Source of the DNA: Actinomycetes bacterium
GTDB lineage: Bacteria > Actinomycetota > Actinomycetes > Actinomycetales > Microbacteriaceae
Reading direction: 5' to 3'
Length of the DNA: 9,018 nt
Assembly (NCBI GenBank): GCA_023450335.1
Contig: JAEXHA010000171.1
Coordinates: 1 to 9,018 of the forward strand
The notes beneath the pieces were generated by a model. The model worked only from the letters and a program-made list of their open reading frames with translations. It was not told the origin of the DNA and did not search any database. Of the stretch, positions 7,584 to 9,018 are shown one piece after another (the first letter of the stretch is position 1; each line of letters begins with the position of its first letter). The translations under genes and the position numbers were made by a program.

Positions 7584-9018
7584 TCAGCCGCCGAGGGCCT
7601 TGAGCCAGCCGCGCCGCGCCTCGAGAGCGTCCTTCGCCTGCGCGATGCGCCCCTTGTCCTTCGACTTCTCCGCCTCGGCCAGTTCGGCCTCGAGCTTCGA
7701 GATCGCGTCGTGCAGCTGCGAGGTCATGTCGTTCTGCCGCGCCTTGGTCTCAGGATTGTTGGACTTCCACTCCGCGTCCTCTCGGGACTTGACGGTCTGT
7801 TCGATCTTGCGAAGCTGATCGTCCAGGCCGCGCTCGACATCGCGCGGGAACACACGTCCGATGTCGTCCCAGCGACGCTGGATGCCGGTGAGCAGCGACC
7901 GTGCCTTCGCGGTGTCCTTCTCCTTCGAGACGGCCCCGGCCTCGGTCAGCAGCTCCTTCTTGGCGTCGATCTTCTCCTTGGACGCCTCGATCTCCGCGTT
8001 CTCGCGGTCGGCACGTGCGCCGTACAGGGCATCGCCGGCGGCCTTGAACCGGGCCCAGAGGGCGTCGTCGGCCTTCTTGCCCGCCCGCCCGGCGCTCTTC
8101 CACTGGTCCAGCAGAGTGCGGTAGCCGGTGATGCCGTCCTCACCGCGACTGGCGAGGGCTTCCGCGCGCTCGATGAGCCGGGTCTTGGCGTCGCGGGCGG
8201 CCTTGTGCTGCTCGTCGAGACCGGCGTAGAACTCGCGGCGATGCTTGTCGAGCACCGAGCGAGCGTCGCGGAATCGCTTCCACAGCTGCTGTCCGACGGA
8301 CTTCGGCAAGCGCGGGCCGGTGCTCTGGTGCGTCTGCCACTGCTCGAACAGCGCGGTGATCTCCGCCGTGGTCTGCTTCCACTGGATCGACTTCGCGTCG
8401 CGTGCGGCGAGAGCCTCCATGCGCTCGACGATGCCGGTGCGCTCCGCGATCGCCGCGTCGACGGCTTCACGCTGGGCCTGCGCCTCTTCGGCACTCGCTT
8501 CGCTCAGCTGCTCGTCCAGCGCCGACAGTCGTGCCTCCAGCGCGGCCAGATCGCCGACGGCCATCGCGCCGGTGACGCGTTCGCGCACGGCCTTGGCCGT
8601 CGCGCGCAGGTCGGATGCCGCGGCGCCGCCGCTGCGGTGGCGGCCCTCGAGCAGAGCAACCTCACCGGCCAGATCGGCGTACTTGCGCTCGAAGTAAGCG
8701 AGTGCCTCGGCGGGCGTTCCGTCGGGGTACTGCCCGACCACACGCCACTGGTCGCCTTCGCGGACAGACACAGTGCCGTCGTCGGCGACGCGACCCCACG
8801 GCTCGCCCGTCGCGGTTGCGGCAGCTGTAGGGGCCGCAGGCATCGCCGCCGGTGTCGGAACCGGCCCGGGCGCGGCTGTGGGGATCCGGCTCGGCATCGC
8901 CTTGGGGGTAGGTCGCGGGCCGGGAGCCGGAGCCGCAGGTGCCGCGGCGCCGGTGGACGCGGGTACCGCGGCGCCGGTCGACGCGGGTGCCTCGGGCGCA
9001 TCGGCATCGGTCGACGCG
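7584..9018 (-). CDS. DUF349 domain protein (N-terminus beyond window edge)
   Basis: A long, mostly helical protein of unknown function. At least 477 residues are visible; the frame stays open to the right edge, so the start is probably outside. Numbered from an in-window ATG at 8897: the residues before it, and up to about 30, are a Pro/Ala/Thr/Ser-rich disordered leader. Residues 31-85 form a conserved module (GEPWGRVADDGTVSVRE, then PDGTPAEALAYFERKY). A coiled coil covers about 95-165. Three DUF349-like helical repeats follow at about 170-245 (FEQWQ, LWKRFRDARSVLDKHR), 255-320 (LLDQWKSAG, LWARFKAAGDALY) and 328-385 (RRWDDIGRVFPRD, LRKIEQTVKSRE). A final charged coiled coil (about 388-425) ends at KALGG. 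The W-(x)n-LW-x-RF spacing typical of DUF349 repeats is clear in the first two; the third keeps only the Trp. No membrane segment or catalytic motif is visible, so it is likely a cytosolic scaffold or nucleic-acid-associated protein. It lies near rel on the opposite strand, a neighbourhood I believe recurs in actinobacteria. Confidence 0.88.
   Translation of the reverse strand, partial: ASTDADAPEAPASTGAAVPASTGAAAPAAPAPGPRPTPKAMPSRIPTAAPGPVPTPAAMPAAPTAAATATGEPWGRVADDGTVSVREGDQWRVVGQYPDGTPAEALAYFERKYADLAGEVALLEGRHRSGGAAASDLRATAKAVRERVTGAMAVGDLAALEARLSALDEQLSEASAEEAQAQREAVDAAIAERTGIVERMEALAARDAKSIQWKQTTAEITALFEQWQTHQSTGPRLPKSVGQQLWKRFRDARSVLDKHRREFYAGLDEQHKAARDAKTRLIERAEALASRGEDGITGYRTLLDQWKSAGRAGKKADDALWARFKAAGDALYGARADRENAEIEASKEKIDAKKELLTEAGAVSKEKDTAKARSLLTGIQRRWDDIGRVFPRDVERGLDDQLRKIEQTVKSREDAEWKSNNPETKARQNDMTSQLHDAISKLEAELAEAEKSKDKGRIAQAKDALEARRGWLKALGG
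8942..8989. repeat. 24-base tandem repeat (two copies) in the DUF349 gene
   Basis: Copies 8942-8965 and 8966-8989 match at 22 of 24 bases. On the minus strand they encode the eight-residue period PASTGAAV/PASTGAAA in the disordered N-terminal leader. An 11-base part (CGGTCGACGCG) recurs at 9008-9018, so the array may continue past the window edge. The period is a whole number of codons, so copy-number change would keep the frame. Confidence 0.75.

Overview
The window looks like a stretch of chromosomal housekeeping DNA from a high-GC actinobacterium, probably of the family Microbacteriaceae (Microbacterium-like). This rests on the strong G/C bias at third codon positions, GTG starts, the gene order ruvA-ruvB-yajC-secD-secF-rel, the actinobacterial style of SecD (extracellular Pro/Thr-rich insert, 'TAD' in the fourth membrane segment) and a bifunctional Rel. 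The genus is inference; the actinobacterial assignment is firm.

Layout, left to right. Positions 1-1360 (+) hold the 3' part of ruvA and complete ruvB, translationally coupled by an 8-base overlap; together they form the Holliday-junction branch-migration motor. Positions 1356-4619 (+) hold a probable promoter lying across the ruvB stop codon, then yajC, secD and secF, the accessory membrane complex of the Sec translocase; secD and secF share one base. Positions 4620-6947 (+) hold a short promoter/RBS region and rel, a full-length (p)ppGpp synthetase/hydrolase. In several other actinobacteria apt (adenine phosphoribosyltransferase) sits between secF and rel; here that gap is only 60 bases and holds no gene.

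The right side is on the minus strand. A small gene (6917-7477) encodes a solitary AbiEi-antitoxin-like protein whose 3' end overlaps the end of rel tail to tail by 31 bases. A 106-base spacer follows, carrying a perfect actinobacterial DnaA-box 9-mer. Then comes a long DUF349 protein (7584 to the window end) whose Ala/Pro-rich N-terminus runs off the edge and contains a 24-base tandem repeat.

I see no mobile element, CRISPR array, rRNA or tRNA. I found no clearly novel multi-gene system. The least explained parts are the DUF349 protein next to rel, the lone AbiEi-like gene, and some details of the YajC/SecD pair: oppositely charged cytosolic tails, an extracellular cysteine pair, and the only in-frame ATA codon of the window within a CGA-ATA-CGA cluster.
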